A stretch of 28,192 nucleotides of DNA from a virus: positions 1-28,192 of the IMG/VR virus record IMGVR_UViG_3300033144_002260; one strand, given 5' to 3'. The translations under genes were made by a program, and so were the position numbers. Of the stretch, positions 1-8,644 are shown piece after piece. The notes under the pieces are model-generated. The model searched no databases, was not told the DNA's origin, and saw only the letters and a program-made list of their open reading frames with translations. How positions within the stretch are numbered: the first letter of the stretch is position 1; every line of letters begins with the position of its first letter.

Positions 1-86
1 CCAGAAAAATACACCAAGGTCTATCTGATACACAAGCACTCGAAGATTTTATTGTAGTTCACTGGGCTAATAAAATAGGAGATAAC
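1..86. other. Window-edge sequence upstream of the first complete gene
   Basis: These 86 bases precede the first gene. On the plus strand one frame reads to a TAG at 55-57 and could be the C-terminal end of a gene cut by the window edge. The frame of the following gene is also open back to the window start, so a longer version of that gene cannot be excluded. A strong ribosome binding site (AGGAG at 77-81) before the ATG at 87 favours an independent start there. Confidence 0.3.
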
Positions 87-278
87 ATGAGCGGTTTAAC
101 ACAAAAAGAGAAAGAATATTATAGTGACCTGGCTATAAAACATGCTGACTTCTTATGTGATAAAATTTTCAAGCCTGCTTTTGAGATAGCTTTTATACAC
201 GGAGCTAAGCATATGAAAGATGATATAGCAAGTGGCACATTTACTAAACCACAAACATCGGAGGTAAATTTTGTATGA
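87..278 (+). CDS. Small hypothetical phage protein (63 aa)
   Basis: I do not recognise this protein. It is a short, soluble, mixed-charge, mostly helical-looking protein with one cysteine and no membrane segment. The start at 87 is supported by AGGAG five bases upstream. The 15-base leader ATAGGAGATAACATG is identical to that of the holin-like gene on the other strand (8881-8895). Its TGA stop overlaps the ATG of the radical-SAM-like gene (ATGA at 275-278), so the two are probably translated together. The frame stays open upstream to the window edge, so a longer N-terminus is possible but less likely. Function unknown. Confidence 0.7.
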   Translation: MSGLTQKEKEYYSDLAIKHADFLCDKIFKPAFEIAFIHGAKHMKDDIASGTFTKPQTSEVNFV

Positions 279-997
279 AAAAGCGAAACCCTAAGCAAAT
301 TGGTACAATCTTATATGATTGCATACCGCAGCATGGTCCATGTCCTAATAACTGCAACCAGTGTTATTATAATGAGTGCTTTTATGCTGGACATGAACCC
401 CTTATACCTGAGCCGCGTGATGTAGCTGGTGGTATTGTGAGAATGAATAGTGGACACGATAGTAATCTTGAGAAGGATTTGGTACTTGAAACCGCTAAGC
501 AGTATAAAGACGTTTTCTTTAACACGAGCATACAGCACAAGAAACTAGTCGAAGCATCTTTTGCAGAACCGTATGTTCTAACAGTGAACCCAAAAGAAGA
601 ATCTAAAAGCCCCTTTGATACACCAGGCTTTGGTATAGCGAAGTCTCTTATGTTCGTACGCTTTAGAACGTCTGCTACTAATATAGACTACGTGTTAGAA
701 TGCGCTGTTACATGGGCAAAGAGATATATACCTGTTGTCCTAACACTAATGCGCTATCGTACGAGAGACGACATACCTAAAGGACATGAATCATCTTACG
801 AAAATAAGCTACATGTCGAACATGACTGGTGGGTTCCAACAGCAAGCTTCTGGCATACTGTCACAAGCCGATCTAAGTTTCAATCAAACAGAATGATTCA
901 TACATGCGGTTCTTATGAGTCTCACCTATGCAAAGATTGCGGATTGTGTGAGTGCTACTACAGAATAACAAAGAAAAGGCTCGAGGAAAATGGATAA
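275..997 (+). CDS. Radical-SAM-like iron-sulfur protein
   Basis: The protein is 240 aa. Near the N-terminus it has Cys23-x3-Cys27-x2-Cys30, the spacing that binds the [4Fe-4S] cluster cleaving S-adenosylmethionine in radical SAM enzymes. A second cysteine group (C211, C219, C222, C225, C227) at the C-terminus could hold an auxiliary Fe-S cluster or zinc. Between them are segments that look like strands of a short TIM-barrel core, such as VLTVNPKEE and VVLTLMRY. From memory, phages carry such small radical-SAM-like proteins with unknown substrates. The core is shorter than in most enzymes of the superfamily. The gene is coupled to the preceding ORF by ATGA, and the ATPase gene follows five bases after its stop. 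Nucleotide, tRNA or protein modification are all possible; the substrate cannot be read from sequence. A purely zinc-binding protein is the alternative. Confidence 0.75.
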   Translation: MKKRNPKQIGTILYDCIPQHGPCPNNCNQCYYNECFYAGHEPLIPEPRDVAGGIVRMNSGHDSNLEKDLVLETAKQYKDVFFNTSIQHKKLVEASFAEPYVLTVNPKEESKSPFDTPGFGIAKSLMFVRFRTSATNIDYVLECAVTWAKRYIPVVLTLMRYRTRDDIPKGHESSYENKLHVEHDWWVPTASFWHTVTSRSKFQSNRMIHTCGSYESHLCKDCGLCECYYRITKKRLEENG

Positions 998-1002
998 TAC
1001 AA

Positions 1003-2187
1003 ATGACAAGAAAACTACACAACGGAGTCGTAGAAGCTATATGCAAGTTTACAGAGGATACAGAGGTCCCAGCTATATTCTCAGTGTGGGCTGGGATCTC
1101 TGCCGTTGGAGCTGCTATGGGTCGAGATTGCTTTGTCGATCAAGGGTATTTCGCAATTTACCCGAACACCTACGTCATTCTTGTCGCAGGTTCTGCCCGT
1201 TGCCGGAAGAGTACGGCTGTGAATATAGCTGGGGATTTCGTAAGCAAAGTGACGCCGAAAGTAAATATCATCTCGCAAAAAGCAACTCCAGAAGGTCTAA
1301 TTGGTATGTTGAGTGGGCTAATAGGAGAAGAAGGAGCTACATCAGTGGTGCCTTCAGCCGTTGGAATAGCAATAGTAGATGAACTATCTACACTCATAGA
1401 TAAAAACGCTTTTAAGAGTGGACTCATCGCTCTACTAACGAACCTGTATGACAGTAAGGATTTTGAATACCTCACTCGCGGACGCGGTCGTGAGGTTGTC
1501 AAGAATCCTTGTCTATCAGTCTTGGGTGCGTCGACTATAAGGTGGATAAAGGATACTATCCCTGAGGTAGCTGTAGGCGGTGGGTTCACTTCTCGTGTTA
1601 TCTTTGTGTATAAAGATAGGAGGGAGAAACTAGTACCTTGGCCTGTCATGAGTATTGAGAACAAGCTATTAGCCGAAGATATTGTGCATGATCTATGTGA
1701 GGTCTCCAAGATGAGAGGCCCAATTGCACTTGACAAACTATCATTGGATATGTATAAAGAAGAATACTCAAACTTTTATTACGACAGTCCTCTGATGAAT
1801 GATGAGGGATTATCAGGTTATGCTAACAGACGCCACCATATCTTATTAAAAGTAGCAATGATTATAAGCGCATCTCGTAATGATAGTAGACTGATAACAA
1901 TTAAGGATATGGATGTAGCTATTAAGCTATTACGGAAGGCTGAGCACTCTATGCCTATGGTTCTTAAGACTATCATGAGCGAGAAGGTTGGAGATATATT
2001 TGATCATATACTGAGATTCGTTATGAGTATGAATGTTGTTAGCAGGAGCAGACTGATAAGAGAGTTCCGTCATAAGATGACGTCGCAAGAACTTGATATT
2101 ATGATGAGAACACTAGAAGAAGAAGGCGTGATACAACAATTAGTAGATGGCGGTAAGATAACTTATAAATATATGGGTAAGACTTAA
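1003..2187 (+). CDS. DUF3987-like P-loop ATPase, probable replication helicase/primase-associated protein
   Basis: The product is 394 aa from the ATG at 1003. The frame also opens from a GTG at 952, but that would overlap the upstream gene by 46 bases; GAGG at 983-986 fits 1003 better, though the spacing is long. An ATPase core is visible. A Walker-A-like loop GSARCRKST (63-71) is followed by a Walker-B-like GIAIVDEL (121-128, D126/E127). LSVLGAST (171-178) looks like sensor 1, and GGFTSRVIF (193-201) looks like an arginine-finger segment, as in DUF3987/YfjI-type proteins. The last ~60 residues look like a winged helix (DNA binding). The glycine before the Walker A lysine is replaced by arginine. 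DUF3987 proteins of phages and plasmids are linked to replication. Likely role: helicase or primase partner in phage DNA replication; exact activity unproven. Confidence 0.7.
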   Translation: MTRKLHNGVVEAICKFTEDTEVPAIFSVWAGISAVGAAMGRDCFVDQGYFAIYPNTYVILVAGSARCRKSTAVNIAGDFVSKVTPKVNIISQKATPEGLIGMLSGLIGEEGATSVVPSAVGIAIVDELSTLIDKNAFKSGLIALLTNLYDSKDFEYLTRGRGREVVKNPCLSVLGASTIRWIKDTIPEVAVGGGFTSRVIFVYKDRREKLVPWPVMSIENKLLAEDIVHDLCEVSKMRGPIALDKLSLDMYKEEYSNFYYDSPLMNDEGLSGYANRRHHILLKVAMIISASRNDSRLITIKDMDVAIKLLRKAEHSMPMVLKTIMSEKVGDIFDHILRFVMSMNVVSRSRLIREFRHKMTSQELDIMMRTLEEEGVIQQLVDGGKITYKYMGKT

Positions 2188-5100
2188 CGAGGTTTCCTCG
2201 CATTACGTTCTTTACGATCTTCACGCTCACTCCTACCTGTGTCTTCTCTCTTGGGCAGTTCAGGTAATATATGTACTATTCTATCTGTAGTTTCATATAA
2301 TATCCTAGCTACGTTCTTAATAATGTCATCAGTATCCTCACCATCCTGACCTAGTTTACTCAACTCAAATCCGATTTCAGTAAGACCTGTAGCTGTTATA
2401 CTAAGAGCAGGGGATAGAGGAGTCCAGAAAGCGCGTCCTAAAGCATAAGCCGAACCTAGTCCTAATCCGACGAGGATCGTATTAGCAGCAAATCTACCTG
2501 CTAATTGATTAGCTACATTAAATGCTCCTCTCCTAGCACGAGCCCTACTCTGAGGAGTGTTATCCTTAATACCTTCTATCATAGGTCTAATACCGCGATT
2601 GTAAAATAGATCATACACACCTCTGGGATATGTATAGATGCCTATCTTTTCTCTCTGTGCCCTCGTCCTCTCAATACCGGCCCGCTCAGTTGTCTCATAT
2701 GCTCTGAATATATCATACGTGTAAGTGTCAGCTATATAGTTCGATAGTGCTCTTATATCACCAGAAGATAACAGTTCACGAGCTACACGAGTTTGTGAGT
2801 TACTCATCATAGTATCTACGTTTGTCTTATGTAGATACTTATTATAGTCCTTAGTAGTCTTAGCACTTTTACTGTACTCAATCGCTGCGTCCTTAGTACT
2901 TTTATAAACTGTAGGCCACAGACATGCTCTACTAACAGTATCAACACCTACATATGCGAAGCCTGTCTTATCGAGTAACCACTTTGTCATCTCAACGCCA
3001 CGAGCAGGTAAGTTATCAGCCCTAGCTTTTGCGTCTATATCACGGAACATAGCATCCTTATATTGAGAACCTCTCTGACTAATATAACTATCAAATGAGT
3101 TATGAAAGTCTTCTGCCATCTGAGGGTCTATCTGTGCAAGTGTATTACCTCTTACTAACTGATTAACTATATCAAACCCTGTCTTAAGCATCTCTGTAGT
3201 ATTAGTAGCCCCACCTGACTCGGCCATAAACTGGAGACTGTTCCTTATAGTTGCCTTAGTTGCACCATATGGATTAGTTACAAGTGATAAGTGAGTTCGC
3301 CAGAATGTAGCATGTAGCTTCTGTAGCATTACAGAGTCTGAGTCAAGATTACCTTTTAACAGTACATCACTATATAGACTATTAAGATACGCGTCATCTT
3401 TGTTACTCAAGGGTGCTTTATTGTATCTACTATACAGTGTCTTAATGTCCTCAGAGACTGCGTTTCTAACTGACGTCTTTTCATGAGCGTTCATGATATT
3501 AGCAAACACTGACCCAGTCTTGGGAGTACTTTTACCTCTACGAGCACGAGCCTTGCCGCTTATAGAAGATGGTTCTAGTGCTTCAGCAGACGCATATGAG
3601 TCTATGGGGTCAGCAGTCGCGTTCTTCAGTAAGTCTAGGACTTCATTAGTATGCTCACCTTCCGCTGGATAGTAATAACGTCTGAGACCTATACGAAGAC
3701 CACTGTCATACATCTGTTTAGAATGCTCACTAAGACGGCCTGCTTTCTGAGCAGCCTTAGCTTGGTCAAACATTTCCTTCTTCTGCTTTTTAGTAAACAG
3801 CGGACGCCCTGCATCATCAGTTCTATTAAGATTAGCAGGCATCTTACCATTATCAACCCAGAGTCTCATAGCTTCGAGCATTGATTCTTGTGCTACAATA
3901 CTGTCTTGTAGAATATTATCTAACGATTGTGCTGTGTTAAGATCAGTCTTAGACATATCAGGTGTTAACTCATCGCGGCCTTCTTGATCTTCGAATAACC
4001 AGTTGGCAATCTGCTTATTTGATTCTATACTAGTGTTCTGTATGAGTGTATCAACACCTTTCATAACTGCTTTAGTCTGCTGTTTAGTTAACTGTTTATC
4101 ATGAGGGAATCCTGCAAGTATTTTTGCGAACTCTTCACGGGCGTTATGCCCAGTTATCTTGGCTTTCTTAAGTGTTTGGTAATGTAAGTATGTGACCGGT
4201 ATGCTAGTCTTATCTTCAAACTGTGCAACCGCTACACGAGATGGTGCAAGTTTGTTTATGAGATCCTTCTTCTTACCCCTAGCATCGGCAGTCTTAACTT
4301 GGCGATTTGTAGTATTAACATTCCGCATCTGCTTACGTCTATCTATATCTTGTTCTTTTCTAATATTCTTGTCAGGTGATACTATCTTAGAACCTGTGTC
4401 ACCTGCTAAGAGTATACGGTTCTCAGTTGTGATATTACTAGTTACGTAAGTGCTCTTGAGAGCATTGTTGAATTCTGTTAATTGTTCCTTATTCATTGTA
4501 GCTGCAGACCGCTTACCTGTGGTCTTGAAAGCAATGTGTCTGTACTGAGCATCGCCGATCTTCATTTCCTTCTGTGTCTTATGAACAGTGCTCTTGAGAG
4601 CATTGAGTTCTTTCTTCGTTGTAGCAGCAGCCTTAGGATCAGTGATTTGATTTAATGCTCTCTTCATAGCAGCAACAGCTTTTGGTTTTTTTGATAGCAA
4701 CAATCTTGCAAAGACTTCTGCTCGTACTGCGTCTTGAACTACACTGCTAACGCCTAAAGACGCTTCTGCTCCGCCTTCAGGCGTTTTAAGCCATTCTTGC
4801 AACCCAGCATCTATCTGTTGTGGCGTAAAACGTTTTCCTAACTCTTTCATTACATCGACAGTTTTCATCAACATAACTTCTGATGTTGGATCTTCAAATT
4901 TGACGCCCTCAGCAGTAAGCGGATCTTCACTAATGAACTCGCCAGTCCGAGCATCTTGTATAACAGGTCTACCGATCACACTTTCAATGTCACGCATTAG
5001 GTCATTGTGAGCAGTTAGCTTTTCACTATTAGTCAAGTCTTTGCCTTTTAATAGTTTAGTCTGCTTACTCGTCAACTGATTAGCTATCTCATTTTCTTCA

Positions 5101-6539
5101 CCTGTCAGGTGATCCCTGTCTATAGTTAAGTATTCAGCTTGTTCTATAGTTTCTACCTCACTGATAGGTACAGTCTGCTTAGTACCAAGTGAATCAGTTA
5201 TGACAACCTGCTCGATACCGTCTTTGAATATGACTTCACCAGTTGCAGTACCCTCGAAGCCTTTAATCAAGTTACCGTCTGCGTCTAACTTATCCGCTGT
5301 AACTACATGTTGCTCAGCAAACTCACTAACATGACCAGTCAATTCAGTACCGTCAGCGGGTAGAATACTAGTAACCTTAGCCACAGATTCCTCAGATTTC
5401 ATTAGTACATTTACAGCTTTTGATACAGATTTAGCATCACTAGAAGCAGTTTGTTCGTACTTTACAATAGCAGTAACCGCTTCTCTATTATTCCGCACAA
5501 CGCTCGGTGGAACATTCTTAAAATACTCACGTGCAGTTATTCTAGTAAAGCGGTCTATGTCTCTAGCAACATGCTTAATAGCAGTCTTTTCTATCTTAGT
5601 AAGATCCTTAGCAGTTTTACCTGTATAAGCTTTGATTTCTTTAAGAACGGCTTTAATAGAAGATGCACTAGGATCTTTTCTGATAACATCTGCATATAGA
5701 GGCCACTTAGCTGCTATCTTAACCGTAACATTTTGAGCTGCTTTATCAACTGCACGACCAAAAGTAGTACCCGCTAACTTTTTAATTGTAGGATTCGCAG
5801 CACTACTAAGATAACTAACACCAACTCCTGCACCCATACTAGCTAAAACCATCGATGCTCCTTGATACCCAAACTCAGTATCTGGATCTATCTCCCCTGC
5901 TACAGCCTTAGATATTTCCTCACCCGTACTTATAAGACCAAACTTAGTTGCTAGTGCTAGTGCTTTTTGACTGGCTCCCTTCGGTACGCCCATTTTACCT
6001 ACTGTACCTTTTACAGTCTTAAGCCCACCAGTCAGTTCAGCTAATCCACCCATAAATCTCATGACTCTACCAGGATCATACCCTAAAGCTTCATCTATTG
6101 ATGTTCCTAAATCTTTACCCTTAAGTTCCTTCTGCATATCCTTAGGTAATATCTGCTTAAGCATAGCCCAACCTACTTCTGGTGTTCCAAGTAACCGACC
6201 CTTTACAAATTTATACATAGTACGAATAGCAGGATCACTTACTATATGCAACGCTCTATCAAGTCTCTCTATAGGTAACGCGTTGTCAGGAAGCTTAGGA
6301 CGCTTAGCTAGATCTCTAATGTTCCTAGGAGATGCTTGTTCAAGAGATGGATATACTTTGCTACGGGTGAAGTCAATAGGCTCCTCAAGTTGAGGCGGTT
6401 CACTAGGATCAAACACAGACTGATCTGTAGCAAACTGACTAGGATCAAAGTCTCGCTCGAAGTCAGATCTATTAAAGTCCTGCTCGAAATCGGACTTATT
6501 AAAATCATTCACGTAGTCTTGTCTATTAAAGTCTACCAT
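2184..6539 (-). CDS. Giant internal virion / DNA-ejection-like protein (1451 aa)
   Basis: This is the largest gene in the window and the last of the late block. The N-terminus has four 9-residue repeats of the form DF[ND][RKP]x[DQ][YF]xx (residues 3-38). A long, mostly helical, Lys/Glu/Thr-rich body follows, then a C-terminal region with a stretch reading FWRTHLSLVTNPYGATK, a glycine- and alanine-rich hydrophobic segment around 1350-1375, and a strongly charged tail. Large terminal proteins of this build, next to two smaller helical proteins, are typical of podovirus internal core or ejection proteins (compare T7 gp16, P22 gp16 and gp20) and of phage 'large polyvalent' proteins. No lysozyme or transglycosylase catalytic motif was recognised. 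It starts two bases after the stop of the upstream gene with only a weak Shine-Dalgarno, suggesting coupling. Its stop overlaps that of the opposing ATPase gene. Confidence 0.65.
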   Translation of the reverse strand: MVDFNRQDYVNDFNKSDFEQDFNRSDFERDFDPSQFATDQSVFDPSEPPQLEEPIDFTRSKVYPSLEQASPRNIRDLAKRPKLPDNALPIERLDRALHIVSDPAIRTMYKFVKGRLLGTPEVGWAMLKQILPKDMQKELKGKDLGTSIDEALGYDPGRVMRFMGGLAELTGGLKTVKGTVGKMGVPKGASQKALALATKFGLISTGEEISKAVAGEIDPDTEFGYQGASMVLASMGAGVGVSYLSSAANPTIKKLAGTTFGRAVDKAAQNVTVKIAAKWPLYADVIRKDPSASSIKAVLKEIKAYTGKTAKDLTKIEKTAIKHVARDIDRFTRITAREYFKNVPPSVVRNNREAVTAIVKYEQTASSDAKSVSKAVNVLMKSEESVAKVTSILPADGTELTGHVSEFAEQHVVTADKLDADGNLIKGFEGTATGEVIFKDGIEQVVITDSLGTKQTVPISEVETIEQAEYLTIDRDHLTGEENEIANQLTSKQTKLLKGKDLTNSEKLTAHNDLMRDIESVIGRPVIQDARTGEFISEDPLTAEGVKFEDPTSEVMLMKTVDVMKELGKRFTPQQIDAGLQEWLKTPEGGAEASLGVSSVVQDAVRAEVFARLLLSKKPKAVAAMKRALNQITDPKAAATTKKELNALKSTVHKTQKEMKIGDAQYRHIAFKTTGKRSAATMNKEQLTEFNNALKSTYVTSNITTENRILLAGDTGSKIVSPDKNIRKEQDIDRRKQMRNVNTTNRQVKTADARGKKKDLINKLAPSRVAVAQFEDKTSIPVTYLHYQTLKKAKITGHNAREEFAKILAGFPHDKQLTKQQTKAVMKGVDTLIQNTSIESNKQIANWLFEDQEGRDELTPDMSKTDLNTAQSLDNILQDSIVAQESMLEAMRLWVDNGKMPANLNRTDDAGRPLFTKKQKKEMFDQAKAAQKAGRLSEHSKQMYDSGLRIGLRRYYYPAEGEHTNEVLDLLKNATADPIDSYASAEALEPSSISGKARARRGKSTPKTGSVFANIMNAHEKTSVRNAVSEDIKTLYSRYNKAPLSNKDDAYLNSLYSDVLLKGNLDSDSVMLQKLHATFWRTHLSLVTNPYGATKATIRNSLQFMAESGGATNTTEMLKTGFDIVNQLVRGNTLAQIDPQMAEDFHNSFDSYISQRGSQYKDAMFRDIDAKARADNLPARGVEMTKWLLDKTGFAYVGVDTVSRACLWPTVYKSTKDAAIEYSKSAKTTKDYNKYLHKTNVDTMMSNSQTRVARELLSSGDIRALSNYIADTYTYDIFRAYETTERAGIERTRAQREKIGIYTYPRGVYDLFYNRGIRPMIEGIKDNTPQSRARARRGAFNVANQLAGRFAANTILVGLGLGSAYALGRAFWTPLSPALSITATGLTEIGFELSKLGQDGEDTDDIIKNVARILYETTDRIVHILPELPKREDTGRSEREDRKERNARKPR
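6426..6533 (-). repeat. Four tandem 27-bp coding repeats
   Basis: Residues 3-38 of the giant protein are four consecutive 9-residue units: DFNRQDYVN, DFNKSDFEQ, DFNRSDFER, DFDPSQFAT. The DNA units have diverged in sequence but kept the phase, so the repeat is selected at protein level. Such acidic and aromatic short repeats could be docking motifs for portal, core or capsid. Confidence 0.8.
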
Positions 6540-6541
6540 AA

Positions 6542-7720
6542 TTATTTACTCGGTACATAACCGTGCTGCTTAGCAAAATCGACATCTTCTGGAGCAGTCC
6601 ATACAACGTCGTTAGGATCTGTAGAGCCTTTAGGTATCATCTTTATAAAGCCTCTATCATCAGTTACAGTCTTAGCATCAGGTGCTTTCTTAGTACCAGA
6701 CGTCTTCTTAGTACCAGTAGTTTTCTTAACAGCAGCCCTAACATTATCCTTCACTGGTGTCTTAGTGTCTTCAGGAGGAGACTGGGCATCCCACTGAGCA
6801 CCAAAACCTCTAGATCGAGCTTCCTGTTCCGTCATAACTTGGAACTCCTTAGGACCTATCCATCCGTAAGGACCTGTTGTACCGAAGCCTACATTTTCTT
6901 TAACTTTGATCTTCCTAAGCTCAGGGGCAACCCCTCCAGTATCTTGTGCAATACGTAGCTGTGCCATAGCATCTGGACTGTACTCAGTCCTATTATCAAT
7001 ATCAGACTTGATAGTAGACTGAGTAACAGGCGTAGTTTGCTTCTGTGTAAGCTTTTCACCTGCACCTTTAGCTCTCTCTGCGTCTCTATATGCTATCTCA
7101 CCAGCCGCTGCGAGTTTAATACCTTCCTGGTCACCTGCTTGTATAGCCTGTGCCATAGCTACGCGATCATTAGGGCTCTCCATAGTTGCAATCCCTTGCA
7201 TCTGTTGATTAAGAGCACTAATCTTATATTGCTGCTCTAGGGTCATTAGTTTGATAGTTTGATTCGCTGCGTCGTTCTGTGTAGCTAGGCCTTGCATCTC
7301 GGCTCTGGAAGTCTTAGCAATCTCATCTGCGAATACCATAGATCTTTGTTCAGCTGGTGACATCTTGTCTAATTGAGCAATTCTGATCTCGTTCTCTTGT
7401 CTCTTAGCCTTTGCAGCTTGAGCGGCGTCTTTGATTCCAGCAGCACGGAGAACGCGTTCTTCTCTACGTAAGTTAACAGAGTCTTTAGACGTGAACTCTT
7501 TATACTCAGCGATCTTCTGAGCTGTAACTATATCCATGTTATTAGCTTGAGCGAGGTTAAGAGCGTTTTTAGGACCGAGTGCTTCTCTATCAATATCTAT
7601 TTGCTGTTGCCGTAATTTCCTAGTCTTAGCTTGCTCACTAAGAGACGACATCTGGAGCATGAAGTTCATTATTTGACTAGGTCCAGTATTTTCTTTTGGA
7701 GCAGGTACTACAAAACTCAT
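6542..7720 (-). CDS. Helical internal virion-like protein (392 aa)
   Basis: The first ~230 residues are rich in Gln, Ala, Lys, Arg and Glu with heptad-like spacing, so a long helix or coiled coil is likely. A linker follows with a short structured patch (around residues 270-300), then a Lys/Thr repeat tail (KKTTGTKKTSGTKKAPDAK) and a C-terminal end rich in Pro and Asp. There is no signal peptide or membrane segment. It sits between a Gly/Ala-rich protein and the giant protein, the usual place and style of podovirus internal or ejection proteins. The start at 7720 has a GGAGAT ribosome binding site upstream. The assignment rests on position and composition; no conserved domain was recognised. 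Confidence 0.55.
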   Translation of the reverse strand: MSFVVPAPKENTGPSQIMNFMLQMSSLSEQAKTRKLRQQQIDIDREALGPKNALNLAQANNMDIVTAQKIAEYKEFTSKDSVNLRREERVLRAAGIKDAAQAAKAKRQENEIRIAQLDKMSPAEQRSMVFADEIAKTSRAEMQGLATQNDAANQTIKLMTLEQQYKISALNQQMQGIATMESPNDRVAMAQAIQAGDQEGIKLAAAGEIAYRDAERAKGAGEKLTQKQTTPVTQSTIKSDIDNRTEYSPDAMAQLRIAQDTGGVAPELRKIKVKENVGFGTTGPYGWIGPKEFQVMTEQEARSRGFGAQWDAQSPPEDTKTPVKDNVRAAVKKTTGTKKTSGTKKAPDAKTVTDDRGFIKMIPKGSTDPNDVVWTAPEDVDFAKQHGYVPSK

Positions 7721-7739
7721 TATATCATCTCCTTAGTTT

Positions 7740-8606
7740 TTAATCTAATAAACCGCCGCCTATGCTTGACCCTATACGTGCACCCATTAGTGCCTGGGTA
7801 GCAGTCAGACCACCAGGCATTGCAGCAGCAACACCGAGTCCAGCTAACGCACCGAGTCCAGATCCTAAGCCGCTCTTAGAACCCTGTATACCTACAGCAG
7901 TCTTAGTCGGAGTAGTTGCAAAACCTAAGGCCGCTGATATCAAAGCATTGTACTGCTCACGAGCTATGTCCATAGGTAACTGCCTCAGTGATCTCTCGGC
8001 CTCAGCGATACCAGCAAACATTCCAAACTCAAGACCTGGTAATCTTGTTCTCTGATCAATAGCAGCACTTACACGACCAGCTGCGGCCTCACCACTTTGA
8101 AACGCCCGAGACTCATCAGCCTGATAAGCATCATATAGTCTAGGTGTTATGTTCTCACCTACAAATCTATTTAGTTCTTTAGTAACACCCCTTGCACGGT
8201 CACGAGACTGAAAACCGCCAGGTATCCCAGCAAACTGCTCTTCTACCATTGGCAGAACATTTTGGATATAAGTCTCTATCATAGGATTAGCAAAGTTCTG
8301 TTGAAACCTATTCTTTGTAGCACCCTCATCAAAGGCGTAAGCTGGAATCCCACGGATCTGTCTATCCAGAGCTATCCTATTAAGAGCACTAGTATCACCG
8401 AAGACACTGAACTGATCCTCTGCTCTCCCATATGCTCTATTAAACAACTCAGGTGCTCGTGCTGAAGCGCCCAAACCAAAAGGTAGATTGCCACTCTGTA
8501 GAAAGCGATCAAACATAGGGCCCAGATTCTTATTCGTAGATTGAGCAGCGTCTGATAATAGATTTACTATCTTAACCTTACTACTACTACCACCAAATAA
8601 TCCCAT
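7740..8606 (-). CDS. Gly/Ala-rich internal or ejection-like virion protein (288 aa)
   Basis: The product begins MGLFGGSSSK and ends with a ~50-residue Gly/Ala-rich low-complexity hydrophobic tail (GLGSGLGALAGLGVAAAMPG and following). The middle (about 60-220) is helical with many Arg and Gln. Phage proteins with this build, adjacent to tail hub and core genes, are often DNA-injection proteins whose glycine-rich tail can interact with membranes. The start at 8606 has AAAAGGAG seven bases upstream. The intergenic gap before it contains one copy of the recurring palindrome, between the stop of the holin-like gene and this ribosome binding site. The ejection role is inferred from position and composition only. 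Confidence 0.5.
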   Translation of the reverse strand: MGLFGGSSSKVKIVNLLSDAAQSTNKNLGPMFDRFLQSGNLPFGLGASARAPELFNRAYGRAEDQFSVFGDTSALNRIALDRQIRGIPAYAFDEGATKNRFQQNFANPMIETYIQNVLPMVEEQFAGIPGGFQSRDRARGVTKELNRFVGENITPRLYDAYQADESRAFQSGEAAAGRVSAAIDQRTRLPGLEFGMFAGIAEAERSLRQLPMDIAREQYNALISAALGFATTPTKTAVGIQGSKSGLGSGLGALAGLGVAAAMPGGLTATQALMGARIGSSIGGGLLD

Positions 8607-8621
8607 AATTATACTCCTTTT

Positions 8622-8644
8622 ACTTGTTCAATAATTGAACAAGT
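8622..8644. repeat. Intergenic palindrome, copy 1 of 3
   Basis: A perfect inverted repeat: arms ACTTGTTCAAT and ATTGAACAAGT around a single A. The core TTGTTCAAT-A-ATTGAACAA is identical in copy 3. It lies between the stop of the holin-like gene (TAA at 8644-8646) and the AAAAGGAG of the next gene. No T-tract follows on the minus strand, so an ordinary Rho-independent terminator is unlikely. Confidence 0.9.

Noticed and set aside
990-1382. 130-aa ORF overlapping the ATPase gene in another frame
   Set aside because: Arg/Ser-rich shadow translation with no protein-like pattern; the long ATPase frame explains the sequence.
1170-1736. 188-aa antisense ORF within the ATPase gene
   Set aside because: It is a reverse-strand shadow with no ribosome binding site and no recognisable pattern.
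2184-6539. Lytic transglycosylase domain in the giant protein (as in T7 gp16)
   Set aside because: An AESGGA segment looked suggestive, but the surrounding residues of the transglycosylase motif are absent.
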